Assembly (NCBI RefSeq): GCF_013409345.1
Contig: NZ_JACCBB010000001.1
Location: forward strand, 992,001-1,056,000
Source of the DNA: Kineococcus aurantiacus
GTDB lineage: Bacteria; Actinomycetota; Actinomycetes; Actinomycetales; Kineococcaceae
DNA length: 64,000 nt
Direction of reading: 5' to 3'
This document shows, piece after piece, positions 8,785 to 17,467 of the stretch (position 1 is the first letter of the stretch; every line of letters begins with the position of its first letter). A model generated the notes under the pieces. It was given only the letters and a program-made list of their open reading frames with translations. It was not told the DNA's origin and searched no databases. A program made the position numbers and the translations under genes.

Positions 8785-9651
8785 GTGACCGACTCGCCCC
8801 TGCTCCAGGTCCTGGACGTGCGACCCGCCGGGGACGCGCTCGACGTGTTCACCGGGCCGAACCTGCGGCACTGGCGGACGAGGCTGTTCGGCGGCCAGGT
8901 GCTCGGGCAGGTCGCCGTCGCCGCGGGCCGCACCGTCACCGGCGACCGGGACCTGCACTCCCTGCACGCCTACTTCCTGCGCCCCGGCCAGCCCGACGTG
9001 CCCGTCGCGTTCTCCGTCGAGCGGCTGCGCGACGGCCGCTCGTTCTCGGCCCGCCGGGTCCAGGCGACGCAGAACGGGGTCCCGATCCTGTCCGCCATCG
9101 CCTCCTTCCAGACCCGCTCGGAGGGGCTGGACCACGCCGAACCCGCCCCCGACGTCCCCGACCCCGAGGACCTGCCCAGCGACCAGGACCTCCTCGCCGC
9201 GCTGGACCACCCGGTGGCCCGCCAGCTGGGCGAGGGCCGGCACGTCGACGTGCGCCACGTCGAACCGGCGCTCTACCTCGCCCCCGACCCCGCCCCCGCG
9301 GCGCGGCAGTCGGTGTGGCTGCGCCTGGACGCCCCCCTGCCCGGGCCGGACCTGCTGCACCGGGCGGCGCTGGCCTACGCCAGCGACCTGTCCGTGCTGG
9401 AACCGGTCCTGCGCCGCCACGGGCTGGCGTGGGCCACGCCGGGGATGAGCGTGGCGAGCCTGGACCACGCGATGTGGTGGCACCGGCCCGCGCGCGCGGA
9501 CGAGTGGGTGCTGTACGTCACTCAGAGCCCGAACGCCTCGGGCGCGCGGGGGCTGGCGACCGGCCGCATGTACGACCGGCAGCGCCGGCTTCTGGCGACC
9601 GTGGCGCAGGAGGGCATGCTGCGCCTGCCCGGGGAGGGCGCGGGGGCCTGA
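8785..9651 (+). CDS. tesB: Acyl-CoA thioesterase II
   Basis: A 288-residue double-hotdog thioesterase that hydrolyses acyl-CoA to free fatty acid and CoA. Family blocks are FGGQVLGQVAVAAGRTV near residue 35, SLHAYFLRPGQPDVPVAF with DGRSFSARRV, and a second hotdog with SLDHAMWWHRP. The length matches E. coli TesB (286). The GTG at 8785 is set by the family N-terminus and by TACCGT 6 bases upstream. It runs in the same direction as the acyl-CoA dehydrogenase-like gene that follows, which suggests lipid or acyl metabolism. Confidence 0.92.
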   Translation: MTDSPLLQVLDVRPAGDALDVFTGPNLRHWRTRLFGGQVLGQVAVAAGRTVTGDRDLHSLHAYFLRPGQPDVPVAFSVERLRDGRSFSARRVQATQNGVPILSAIASFQTRSEGLDHAEPAPDVPDPEDLPSDQDLLAALDHPVARQLGEGRHVDVRHVEPALYLAPDPAPAARQSVWLRLDAPLPGPDLLHRAALAYASDLSVLEPVLRRHGLAWATPGMSVASLDHAMWWHRPARADEWVLYVTQSPNASGARGLATGRMYDRQRRLLATVAQEGMLRLPGEGAGA

Positions 9652-9695
9652 ACCCGCCCCGGCACGCCCCGGCGGCCGTGTGGCACCGTGTCCGC

Positions 9696-10868
9696 GTGCC
9701 TCCCGCAGTGCTCAGCGACCAGACCTTCGACGACCTGCTGGCCCGGGTGCGGACCGGCGCCGCCGAGCGCGAGCGCCGCCGCGAGCTGCCCGCCGGGCTC
9801 GTCCGGGAACTGGCCGCCGCGGGGTTCGCCAACGCGCACGTGCCGCGGGCGGCCGGCGGGGAGGGCGCCTCGCTGGAGACGCTGTTCGACCGGCTCGTCC
9901 GGCTCGCCCGCGCCGACGCCAACGTCGCGCACGTCTTCCGCGGCCACCTGGCCTTCGTGGAGAAGCAGTACTTCGAGCCCGACCCCGCCGTCCGCGACCG
10001 CTGGTGGCGGCGCGTGCTGGACGGCGACCTCGTCGGCAACGCCGTCTCGGAGGCCTCGGCGACCTCGGACCTGTCGACGGTGCTGCGCGAGAGCGAGCGG
10101 GGGCTGCGGCTGGACGGCCGGAAGTTCTACACGACCGGCTCGATCTACGCCGACTGGATCGACACGTCCGCGGCCTTCGGCGACCGCAGCGTCCAGGTCT
10201 TCGTCCCGACCCGGGCGCCGGGCGTCGAGGTCGTCGACGACTGGAAGGGCTTCGGCCAGCGCCTGACCGGCAGCGGGACGACCACCTTCACCGACGTGGA
10301 GGTCGACCCCGCCCACGTCCGCCCCATCGACCCCGACGACGACGCCCAGACGTACCTGCTGGGCTTCTTCCAGAACGTGCTGCTGGCCGTGGTGGTCGGG
10401 ATCGGCTACGCCGCGCTGGACGACACCGTGGAGTACGTGCGCGGGCGGCGGCGGATCTTCGGGTACGCCGGTGAGGCGCTGCCCCGCGAGCACCACCTCG
10501 TGCAGGCCGAGGTGGGCGGGCTGTCCAGCGCGGCCTCGGCCGCGCGGGCGGTCGTGCTGCAGGCGGCGCGCACGCTCGACGCCGCGCTCGGCTCGCACCT
10601 GCGCGGCGGGGACCCCGAGGCGCTGGCCGAGGCCCAGCTGGAGGTGTACCGCGCCCAGCAGGTCGTGCTGCCGCTCGTCGTCGACGCCACGGCGCGGCTG
10701 TTCGAGGTGGGCGGCGCCTCCGCCGTCGACGTCGACCTCGGGCTGGACCGGCACTGGCGCAACGCCCGGACCATCGCCACGCACAACCCGGCGATCCACC
10801 GCCGCCGCGCCATCGGCGACTTCGAGCTCAACGGGACCCCGACGCGGCGGTACCTGCCCGCGGGGTGA
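9696..10868 (+). CDS. Acyl-CoA dehydrogenase-fold flavin monooxygenase, DszC/SfnB-like
   Basis: A 390-residue flavoprotein of the acyl-CoA dehydrogenase superfamily. The N-terminal helical domain has FANAHVPRAAGGEGAS. The middle beta domain has GRKFYTTGSIYADWID, VFVPTRAPG and a GFGQRLTGSGTTTF block. The C-terminal helices end HNPAIHRRRAIGDFELNG. These signatures fit the SfnB/DszC subgroup, FMNH2-dependent monooxygenases acting on sulfur compounds, rather than beta-oxidation dehydrogenases. The GTG at 9696 has CACCGT 6 bases upstream and no Shine-Dalgarno. A separate flavin reductase would be needed and none is adjacent; the substrate is unknown. Confidence 0.82.
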   Translation: MPPAVLSDQTFDDLLARVRTGAAERERRRELPAGLVRELAAAGFANAHVPRAAGGEGASLETLFDRLVRLARADANVAHVFRGHLAFVEKQYFEPDPAVRDRWWRRVLDGDLVGNAVSEASATSDLSTVLRESERGLRLDGRKFYTTGSIYADWIDTSAAFGDRSVQVFVPTRAPGVEVVDDWKGFGQRLTGSGTTTFTDVEVDPAHVRPIDPDDDAQTYLLGFFQNVLLAVVVGIGYAALDDTVEYVRGRRRIFGYAGEALPREHHLVQAEVGGLSSAASAARAVVLQAARTLDAALGSHLRGGDPEALAEAQLEVYRAQQVVLPLVVDATARLFEVGGASAVDVDLGLDRHWRNARTIATHNPAIHRRRAIGDFELNGTPTRRYLPAG

Positions 10869-10871
10869 GGC

Positions 10872-10911
10872 CGCGCGGGGACGGAGCGCCGGAGCGCGCC
10901 GTCCCCGCGCG
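10872..10911. terminator. Bidirectional hairpin between convergent genes
   Basis: Thirteen-base perfect arms (10872-10884 and 10899-10911) around a 14-base loop lie between the stop of the flavoprotein gene and the stop of ettA. Confidence 0.6.
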
Positions 10912-10917
10912 CCGCGG

Positions 10918-12600
<1,683 letters not shown>

Positions 12601-12606
12601 GGCCCG

Positions 12607-12612
12607 AGCCTA
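12607..12612 (-). promoter_or_regulatory. Leaderless -10 of ettA
   Basis: TAGGCT on the minus strand with a 6-base spacer to the GTG at 12600. Confidence 0.5.
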
Positions 12613-12688
12613 GTCGAGGTGGCCCACCGGGACGCACCGCCGCGGGCCGTGCGGGCCGCACCGGGCCGCACCGGGCCCCGGCGCTCGC

Positions 12689-12694
12689 TAGGGT
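12689..12694 (+). promoter_or_regulatory. -10 of the tRNA-Arg gene
   Basis: TAGGGT lies 26 bases before the mature tRNA 5' end, leaving a precursor leader of about 20 bases for RNase P. No convincing -35 is seen. Confidence 0.45.
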
Positions 12695-12720
12695 GTGCCC
12701 GTCGGCCCCGGCCGGCGCCA

Positions 12721-12793
12721 GCGCTCGTAGCTCAACGGATAGAGCGACCGGCTTCTACCCGGTTGGTTGGGGGTTCGAATCCCTCCGAGCGCG
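12721..12793 (+). tRNA. tRNA-Arg (anticodon UCU)
   Basis: A full cloverleaf is readable. The acceptor stem is GCGCTCG / CGAGCGC, perfectly paired. The D arm is GCTC...GAGC and the anticodon stem ACCGG/CCGGT encloses loop CTTCTAC, with anticodon TCT at 12754-12756. The variable loop has 5 bases and the T arm is GGGGG TTCGAAT CCCTC. The 3' CCA is not encoded (GCCC follows). It decodes AGA (and AGG by wobble), codons that are very rare in a genome this GC-rich. A GTG-start hydrolase gene begins 29 bases downstream on the same strand. Confidence 0.97.
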
Positions 12794-12822
12794 CCCCTCA
12801 CCGCGATCCCCGGGGGTGGCCC

Positions 12823-13653
12823 GTGCAGCAGTTCGACCGCGGCGGCCTGACGTTCGCCGTGCGCGAGGCCGGGCCCGGCGACGGCGAGGCCGTCGTGTGC
12901 CTGCACGGCTTCCCGCAGGGGCCGGAGGCCTACGACGCGCTGACGCCGCTGCTCACCGCGCACGGGCTGCGGGTCCTGGTCCCCGAGCAGCGCGGGTACG
13001 GCGCCACCGCCCGGCCCGCGCACCGCCGCGACTACGCCCTCGGCGAGCTCGTCGGGGACGTCCTGGCGCTGCTGGACGCCGCCGGGGTGCGGCGGGCGCA
13101 CCTCGTGGGTCACGACTGGGGCGGGGTCGTGGCGTGGGCCACCGCCGCCCGGCACCCCGACCGCGTCGCCTCCCTCACCGCGCTCTCCCAGGCGCACCCG
13201 GCGGCCTTCGGCGCGGCGGTGCCCCGGTCCTCGCAGGCGCTGCGCTCGGCGTACGTCGCCTTCTTCCAGCTGCCCACGCTGCCCGAGCGGGTGCTGCTGG
13301 CCCGCGGCGGGGCCGTGCTGTCGCAGTCGTTGCGGCGCACCGGGCTGCCCGCCGCGCTGGCCGACGGGTACGCCCGCCGCCACCTGGCCCCGGGCAGCCT
13401 GACCGCCGCGCTGAACTGGTACCGGGCCCTGGCCCTGGCCGGCCCCGTGGGGGCCGTCGCGGTCCCGGTGACCTACCTGCACGGCCGCCGGGACCCCTTC
13501 TACTCCCGCACCGCCGTGGCGGGGACCGCCCGGCACGTGCGGGGGCCGTACCGCCGCGTCGAGCTCGACACCGGGCACTGGGTCCCCGAGCTGGCCCCCG
13601 GCGCCGTGGCGCGGGCCGTCCTGGCGGCTGCGGAGGGCGGCCCGCGGTCGTAG
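12823..13653 (+). CDS. Alpha/beta hydrolase, epoxide hydrolase-like
   Basis: A 276-residue alpha/beta-hydrolase fold protein. The oxyanion-region motif is LHGFPQGP. The nucleophile elbow is VGHDWGG with Asp as nucleophile, as in epoxide hydrolases and haloalkane dehalogenases rather than Ser esterases. The catalytic His is in DTGHWVPE. A cap region lies at about 125-205. The GTG at 12823 has GGGGG just upstream. It lies 29 bases after tRNA-Arg and may share its transcript. Its stop TAG overlaps the -10 of the next gene. The substrate is unknown. Confidence 0.85.
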   Translation: MQQFDRGGLTFAVREAGPGDGEAVVCLHGFPQGPEAYDALTPLLTAHGLRVLVPEQRGYGATARPAHRRDYALGELVGDVLALLDAAGVRRAHLVGHDWGGVVAWATAARHPDRVASLTALSQAHPAAFGAAVPRSSQALRSAYVAFFQLPTLPERVLLARGGAVLSQSLRRTGLPAALADGYARRHLAPGSLTAALNWYRALALAGPVGAVAVPVTYLHGRRDPFYSRTAVAGTARHVRGPYRRVELDTGHWVPELAPGAVARAVLAAAEGGPRS

Positions 13654-13656
13654 CGT
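13651..13656 (+). promoter_or_regulatory. Leaderless -10 of the aldo/keto reductase, overlapping a stop codon
   Basis: TAGCGT; its TAG is also the stop codon of the hydrolase gene. The spacer to the GTG at 13664 is 7 bases. Confidence 0.5.
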
Positions 13657-13663
13657 CGTCCGC

Positions 13664-14443
13664 GTGACGCTGCCCACGACCCCGGTCCGCACCCTGGACG
13701 GCACCCTCGACGTCCCCCTCGTCGGCCTGGGCACCTACGCGCTGCGCGGTGCGGACGGCTACCGGTCGCTGCGCGGGGCCCTGGACCTGGGCTACCGGCT
13801 GCTGGACACCGCGACGATGTACGAGAACGAGGACGAGGTGGGCCGCGCGGTCGCCGACTCCGGGCTGCCCGACGTGCGGATCACCACCAAGCTGCACCAC
13901 GAGCACGCCGGGCGCGAGGAGGAGTTCCTCGACCGCAGCCTGCGGCTGCTGCGGGTGGACGTCCTGGACCTGTGGCTCATCCACTGGCCGCCGGGCGGGC
14001 AGGCCCGCCCCGACGTGTGGGAGCGCCTGGTCGCCGCCCGCGCCGACGGCCGGGTCCGCGCCGTCGGCGTCAGCAACTACTCCCTCGCCCAGATCGACGA
14101 GCTCACGGCCGCCACGGGCGTCACCCCCGCGGTGAACCAGGTGAAGTGGGGACCGGCCCGCTTCGACGCGGCGTTCCTCGCCGGGCACCGCGAGCGGGGC
14201 GTCGTCCTGGAGGGGTACTCACCGCTGAAGTCGACGGACCTGTCCGACCCGGTGCTGACCGGGATCGCCGCGGAGCACGACGTGACGCCCGAGCAGGTCG
14301 TCGTCCGCTGGCACGTCGAGCACGGGGTGATCGCGATCCCCAAGTCCGGCGACCCCGGCCGGCAGGCCCGCAACCGCGACGTGGCCGGTTTCGCGCTGAC
14401 CGGCGATGAGGTGGCGGCGCTCGACGGGCTCGCGCGGGCGTGA
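13664..14443 (+). CDS. Aldo/keto reductase (2,5-diketo-gluconate reductase-like)
   Basis: A 259-residue NADPH-dependent TIM-barrel reductase. The catalytic tetrad is readable: Asp and Tyr in LLDTATMYENEDEVG, Lys in ITTKLHHEHAG and His in LWLIHWPPGG. The NADPH-binding C-terminus has IPKSGDPGRQARNRDV. The family reduces aldehydes and ketones. It is somewhat shorter than the usual 270-280 residues but all catalytic elements are present. The GTG start has a TAGCGT -10 seven bases upstream and no Shine-Dalgarno. Confidence 0.9.
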   Translation: MTLPTTPVRTLDGTLDVPLVGLGTYALRGADGYRSLRGALDLGYRLLDTATMYENEDEVGRAVADSGLPDVRITTKLHHEHAGREEEFLDRSLRLLRVDVLDLWLIHWPPGGQARPDVWERLVAARADGRVRAVGVSNYSLAQIDELTAATGVTPAVNQVKWGPARFDAAFLAGHRERGVVLEGYSPLKSTDLSDPVLTGIAAEHDVTPEQVVVRWHVEHGVIAIPKSGDPGRQARNRDVAGFALTGDEVAALDGLARA

Positions 14444-14483
14444 GGGCCCGCGCCGCCCGTCCTCGCCGGGCGCCCCGCGGGGC

Positions 14484-14702
14484 TCAGCCCGTGACGCGCA
14501 CCGTCCACGACCCCGTCCCGAGCGCGACGACGTCCCCGTCGGCCAGCTGACGGCCGCGACGGTCCTCGGCCTCGCCGTTGACGGTCACGTCACCGGCCTG
14601 CAGCGCCTCGCGGGCCTGGCCGCCGGAGTCGACCGCCCCGGCCAGCTTGAGGAACTGGCCCAGGCGCACGACCCCGGTGACCTCGACCTCGAAGGCGCTC
14701 AC
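14484..14702 (-). CDS. Small S4-domain RNA-binding protein (YbcJ/RlbA-like)
   Basis: A 72-residue protein made almost entirely of an S4-type RNA-binding fold: VVRLGQFLKLAGAVDSGGQA, then VTVNGEAEDRRGRQLADGD. Such proteins are thought to bind structured RNA such as rRNA. The GTG start overlaps the stop of the upstream hypothetical gene by four bases (GTGA), so the two are translationally coupled. No catalytic domain is attached. Confidence 0.82.
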   Translation of the reverse strand: MSAFEVEVTGVVRLGQFLKLAGAVDSGGQAREALQAGDVTVNGEAEDRRGRQLADGDVVALGTGSWTVRVTG

Positions 14703-15052
14703 TCCTCGACGGCCAGCGCACCCAGGACCGCGGAGACGCGCTCGGCCTCGGCGCGGGTCAGCCGCTCGGGCACCAGCACCTCCACGCGGGTGCCGTCGGG
14801 CAGCGGGATGGTGTGCATGAGCATCCCCCGGCCCGTGGCGACCACCGAACCGGCCCCGGCGTCGGCCTCCACCTCGGCGTCCACCACCTCCTCCGGCGTC
14901 GGCGCGGGCGCGCTCGTCCCGCCCAGGAACGTCCGCAGCCGGTCGATGCCCTGCTCGGCGAGCCGTTCGGCCTGCGGGTCCAGCCGGCCCTGCTTCAGCA
15001 GCTTGCGCAGGACCGAGTCGACCGACTCGCCCTGCCACTTGTCCTGATCCAT
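14699..15052 (-). CDS. Hypothetical protein coupled to the S4-domain gene
   Basis: A 117-residue acidic protein not recognised. It begins MDQDKWQGESVDSVLRKLL. A helical N-terminus (to about residue 45) is followed by an Ala/Pro/Glu-rich linker and a small C-terminal domain (TIPLPDGTRVEVLVPERLT). No membrane segment is seen. The ATG at 15052 is preferred over upstream starts because the frame before it has no sensible composition and GAGG lies about 9 bases upstream. GTGA coupling to the S4 gene suggests a shared job in RNA or ribosome handling; this is inference. Confidence 0.6.
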   Translation of the reverse strand: MDQDKWQGESVDSVLRKLLKQGRLDPQAERLAEQGIDRLRTFLGGTSAPAPTPEEVVDAEVEADAGAGSVVATGRGMLMHTIPLPDGTRVEVLVPERLTRAEAERVSAVLGALAVEE

Positions 15053-15187
15053 GGCGCAAGCCTCGCACCGCGGCGCGCACCCCGCGTCACCCGCCGGTCG
15101 GACCCGGCCCCCTCCGGTCGGCTGCCCCGCCGGGTGCCCCCGGTCCCCCTCCCGGTCCGCCCCCGCGCCGAACGCCGACGTCACGCC

Positions 15188-15232
15188 GCCGGCGGGCGTC
15201 CCCGCCGGCACGCGCCGCCCCCCGCGCGGCGC
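15188..15232. terminator. Two adjacent hairpins downstream of the HNH gene
   Basis: Hairpin 1: nine-base arms 15188-15196 and 15201-15209 with a 4-base loop. Hairpin 2: seven-base arms 15212-15218 and 15226-15232. They lie in the gap (15053-15280) between the HNH stop and the upstream start of the hypothetical gene, which otherwise shows nothing. Confidence 0.4.
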
Positions 15233-15280
15233 AGCGCAGCGGCCCCGGGCCGGGGGGCGCCACCCCTCCGGCCCGGCCCC

Positions 15281-15778
15281 TCAGGCGGCGGTGGCGAGGA
15301 ACTCGTCCCAGCGCGGGTCGGGCTGCTCGGCGCCCCGGACCGCCCAGGAGGCCCCGCGGGGAGCGGCGGGCCGGAACGGCAGGTGCCAGCCCATCTCCTC
15401 GGGGGTGCGGTCGCCCTTGGCGTTGTTGCAGCGCACGCAGGCCGCCACGAGGTTTTCCCAGGTGTCCGGGCCGCGGCGGCTGCGCGGCAGGACGTGGTCG
15501 ATGGTCGTGGCGTGCCCGCGGCAGTAGGCGCACCGCTGGTGGTCCCGGCGCAGGACACCGCGCCGACTCACGGGCACGACCTGCCCGCGCGGGACCCGGA
15601 CGTAGCGCGTCAGGAGGATGACGGAGGGGCGTTCGAGGCTGACGGTGGCCCCGACGACGGGGTCCTCGGCGTCGGCCAGGACGACCGACGCCTTCCCCGC
15701 CAGCACCAGGACCAGTGCCCTCCGGAAGGACACGACCGCGAGGGGTTCGTAGCCGGCGTTCAGCACGAGCGTGCGCAC
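15281..15778 (-). CDS. HNH endonuclease family protein
   Basis: A 165-residue protein of a conserved actinobacterial HNH family. The N-terminus LVLNAGYEPLAVVSFRRALV is characteristic. The HNH zinc/catalytic module has two CxxC pairs, CAYC and CVRC, flanking TTIDHVLPRSRRG and a following NNAKGD. The GTG at 15778 is fixed by AGGAGG at 15784-15789 with 5-base spacing. The reading frame is overlapped at its 5' end by a histidine-rich upstream ORF, and a GC hairpin lies 9 bases before the AGGAGG. The substrate is unknown; such stand-alone HNH proteins need not be restriction enzymes. Confidence 0.88.
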   Translation of the reverse strand: MRTLVLNAGYEPLAVVSFRRALVLVLAGKASVVLADAEDPVVGATVSLERPSVILLTRYVRVPRGQVVPVSRRGVLRRDHQRCAYCRGHATTIDHVLPRSRRGPDTWENLVAACVRCNNAKGDRTPEEMGWHLPFRPAAPRGASWAVRGAEQPDPRWDEFLATAA

Positions 15779-15954
15779 ATCCACCTCCTGAGACGACGAG
15801 AGGCGCCTCCCCCGAGGGGGTAGGCGCCTCTGACAGCGACGACGGCCACATGGTGGTGGTGCACGCGGTGGTGCCCCACGACCTGGGCGGCGTACCGGAC
15901 GTGGGGTATCGCGGTCCCCCGTCGGGGGGTCCAGCCGGGGTGACTCGTGGTCAT
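15760..15954 (-). CDS. Histidine-rich 64-residue upstream ORF (possible leader peptide)
   Basis: A small ORF with ATG at 15954, GGAGGG just upstream (15958-15963), and its stop 18 bases inside the HNH gene. Residues 27-36 read GHHRVHHHHV, six His in eight codons. The frame then runs through the hairpin at 15799-15831. The last His codon ends 18 bases before the hairpin, about the distance of a ribosome's leading edge. Position, site and His run suggest a regulatory leader peptide for the HNH gene rather than a stable protein. No database check could be made, and it may be untranslated. Confidence 0.45.
   Translation of the reverse strand: MTTSHPGWTPRRGTAIPHVRYAAQVVGHHRVHHHHVAVVAVRGAYPLGGGASRRLRRWMCARSC
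15799..15831 (-). promoter_or_regulatory. Strong leader hairpin before the HNH gene
   Basis: Ten-base perfect arms AGAGGCGCCT (15799-15808) and AGGCGCCTCT (15822-15831) are extended by five C-G pairs (15809-15813 with 15816-15820) around a 2-base loop, with one bulge. On the minus strand it ends 9 bases before the HNH ribosome binding site. There is no U-tract, so control of translation or ribosome passage is more likely than termination. Confidence 0.6.
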
Positions 15955-16003
15955 CGGCCCTCCGCGGTCCTGGTCCGGTGCGGACCTGATCGTCCGTGGA
16001 GGG

Positions 16004-16033
16004 AGAGTACGTCGCCGGAGGTGGACGAGTCAG
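16004..16033 (-). promoter_or_regulatory. Candidate promoter of the upstream ORF/HNH transcript
   Basis: Minus strand: CTGACT (16028-16033), an 18-base spacer and TACTCT (16004-16009). The start is predicted near 15997, about 43 bases before the upstream ORF. Confidence 0.45.
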
Positions 16034-16100
16034 CAACTTTCCCGTGAATCCCACGGGACGCACGGTCCCCGGGGCGCCGCGGACGGCCCCGGACGCGCGA

Positions 16101-16141
16101 ACCGCCGGTCCCGGGGGCGTGGAGCCCCCGGGACCGGCGGT
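16101..16141 (-). terminator. Terminator of the NlpC/P60 gene
   Basis: A perfect 18-base-pair stem (16101-16118 with 16124-16141) and a 5-base loop, 23 bases after the stop codon of the NlpC/P60 gene. No U-tract. Confidence 0.75.
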
Positions 16142-16163
16142 CGGGTGGTGCGGTGCGGACGCC

Positions 16164-17051
16164 TCAGACGGTCGGGGCGAGGCGGCCGAAGCTCACCGCG
16201 TCGGACCAGATGGCGCGCAGCTGCACGGGCTTGCCGGCGCGGGGGGAGTCCCACATCGAGTTCCCCCCGGCGTAGATGCCCACGTGGTAGGCCCGGCCAC
16301 CGCCGCTGGAGAAGAAGACCAGGTCGCCCGGCACGGCCTCGCCGCGCGAGATGGTGCGGGCCGCCCGCTTCTGGGCGTCCGCGGTGCGCGGGATCTCCAC
16401 GCCGAGCTGGCGGTAGACGTAGCTGGTGTAGCCGGAGCAGTCGAAGCCGGCGGGCGTGGTGCCGCCGTAGACGTAGGGCACGCCGGCGTAGTCGTCGGCC
16501 ACGTCGAGGATGCGCTGCCCCAGCGGGACCGGGGCGGGAGCCGGCGGGGGCGGCGGGGCCGGCGCGGGCGCCGGAGCCGGCTCGGCGACGACCGCCACGG
16601 CGGCGGCCGCGGGGACGGGCGCGGGCGGCGGCACGAGCGCGCTCTCGGCGACGCTGGAGGCCACAACGGGGGCGTCGTCGGTCGCGCGGGAGGAGCGCTG
16701 GAGCACGGGGGCCGCCAGGACGACGGGCGCCGCGGGGGCGCTCGCGAAGGTCACCGTGGTGGTCGGCGCGGCGACGGTCGCCGGGGCGGAGACGACCCCG
16801 GGGACGGTGGTGCCGAACGCGGCGGGCACCGTGGTGGCCACCGAGGCGAAGCTGGTGCCCACGGCGGCGGGCGCGGCCGCGGGGGCGGCACCGGCGGGGG
16901 CGGCGATCGACACGAGCAGGCCACCGGCCGCGAGCGCCACGGCGCCGGTGCGGGCGGCGCCGGCGGTGCGGGCGAGGCCGACCGACAGGTCGGTCAGGGG
17001 CGTGGTGGAGCGGACGGCGGCGCGGTGGCGCGCCTGGACGCGAGTCGTCAA
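16164..17051 (-). CDS. Secreted NlpC/P60 cell-wall peptidase
   Basis: A 295-residue exported hydrolase that should cut peptidoglycan stem peptides. A long basic N-terminus and hydrophobic stretch (about 25-55, ending near APAGAAPA) look like a signal peptide. A low-complexity Ala/Pro/Val linker spans about 55-175. The catalytic NlpC/P60 domain has Cys in AGFDCSGYTSYVY and His in AYHVGIYAGGN. The start is a TTG at 17051, 8 bases after GGAGAGG; no better start is in frame. A c-di-AMP riboswitch and a clear promoter precede it, and a strong hairpin follows. This matches the known c-di-AMP control of wall hydrolases in actinobacteria. Confidence 0.9.
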   Translation of the reverse strand: MTTRVQARHRAAVRSTTPLTDLSVGLARTAGAARTGAVALAAGGLLVSIAAPAGAAPAAAPAAVGTSFASVATTVPAAFGTTVPGVVSAPATVAAPTTTVTFASAPAAPVVLAAPVLQRSSRATDDAPVVASSVAESALVPPPAPVPAAAAVAVVAEPAPAPAPAPPPPPAPAPVPLGQRILDVADDYAGVPYVYGGTTPAGFDCSGYTSYVYRQLGVEIPRTADAQKRAARTISRGEAVPGDLVFFSSGGGRAYHVGIYAGGNSMWDSPRAGKPVQLRAIWSDAVSFGRLAPTV

Positions 17052-17066
17052 GGTGGTGGCCTCTCC

Positions 17067-17245
17067 GACGCCTGCGAGGTGAGCTGTCGGGTTCGGGCGG
17101 GAGCATCGCCCGGCCGGTTCGCACCGGCTTCACCCCAAGGGCTCGGCCCGACCCGCTGGTCGGACGTCGCCCGGGAAACGTGGTTCCCCCACCCCTGCCA
17201 CGAGCTGTCTCGGGGAACCTCGTCGCGGTGGCAGGGCTCGGCGTC
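17067..17245 (-). promoter_or_regulatory. c-di-AMP riboswitch (ydaO/yuaA type)
   Basis: The leader of the NlpC/P60 gene reads, on the minus strand, the conserved ydaO elements: GGGGTGAAGCCGG, then CCCGAACCCGACAGCT, then CACCTCGCAGGCGTCGG. The closing P1 helix pairs GACGCC (17240-17245) with GGCGTC (17067-17072). The GGAGAGG ribosome binding site starts at the 3' edge of P1, so ligand-stabilised P1 could affect translation as well as transcription. Known biology: c-di-AMP binding usually turns off rpf and NlpC/P60 wall-hydrolase genes. The family was recognised by eye; boundaries are approximate. Confidence 0.85.
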
Positions 17246-17286
17246 CGCGCGAGGACTTCCGCGTGCAGTGACGCGGTAGCGGGTGG

Positions 17287-17316
17287 ACCATAACCCGCCG
17301 GCGACGTGGATGTCAC
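17287..17316 (-). promoter_or_regulatory. Promoter of the riboswitch-NlpC/P60 transcript
   Basis: Minus strand: GTGACA (17311-17316), an 18-base spacer and TATGGT (17287-17292). It predicts a start near 17280 and a leader of about 230 bases containing the riboswitch. The remaining stretch to the IdeR stop (17317-17467) shows no gene. Confidence 0.65.
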
Positions 17317-17467
17317 GACCCGGTGACGGGCAGGTGCCGGGAGTGTGACGAGATGCTCACATCGGGCTACTCACCGTAGCGATCGAGGACGCAACGCCGA
17401 CCTCGGTGAGCGCTGGACCACCCGCACCGCCACCCGGCTCCCGCCGGGCCCGACCCGGGAGAGCCCG

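Noticed and set aside
14472-14483. Short GCCCC-GGGGC hairpin as terminator between the aldo/keto reductase and S4 genes
   Set aside because: It has only five pairs with a 2-base loop, which is common by chance in this composition.
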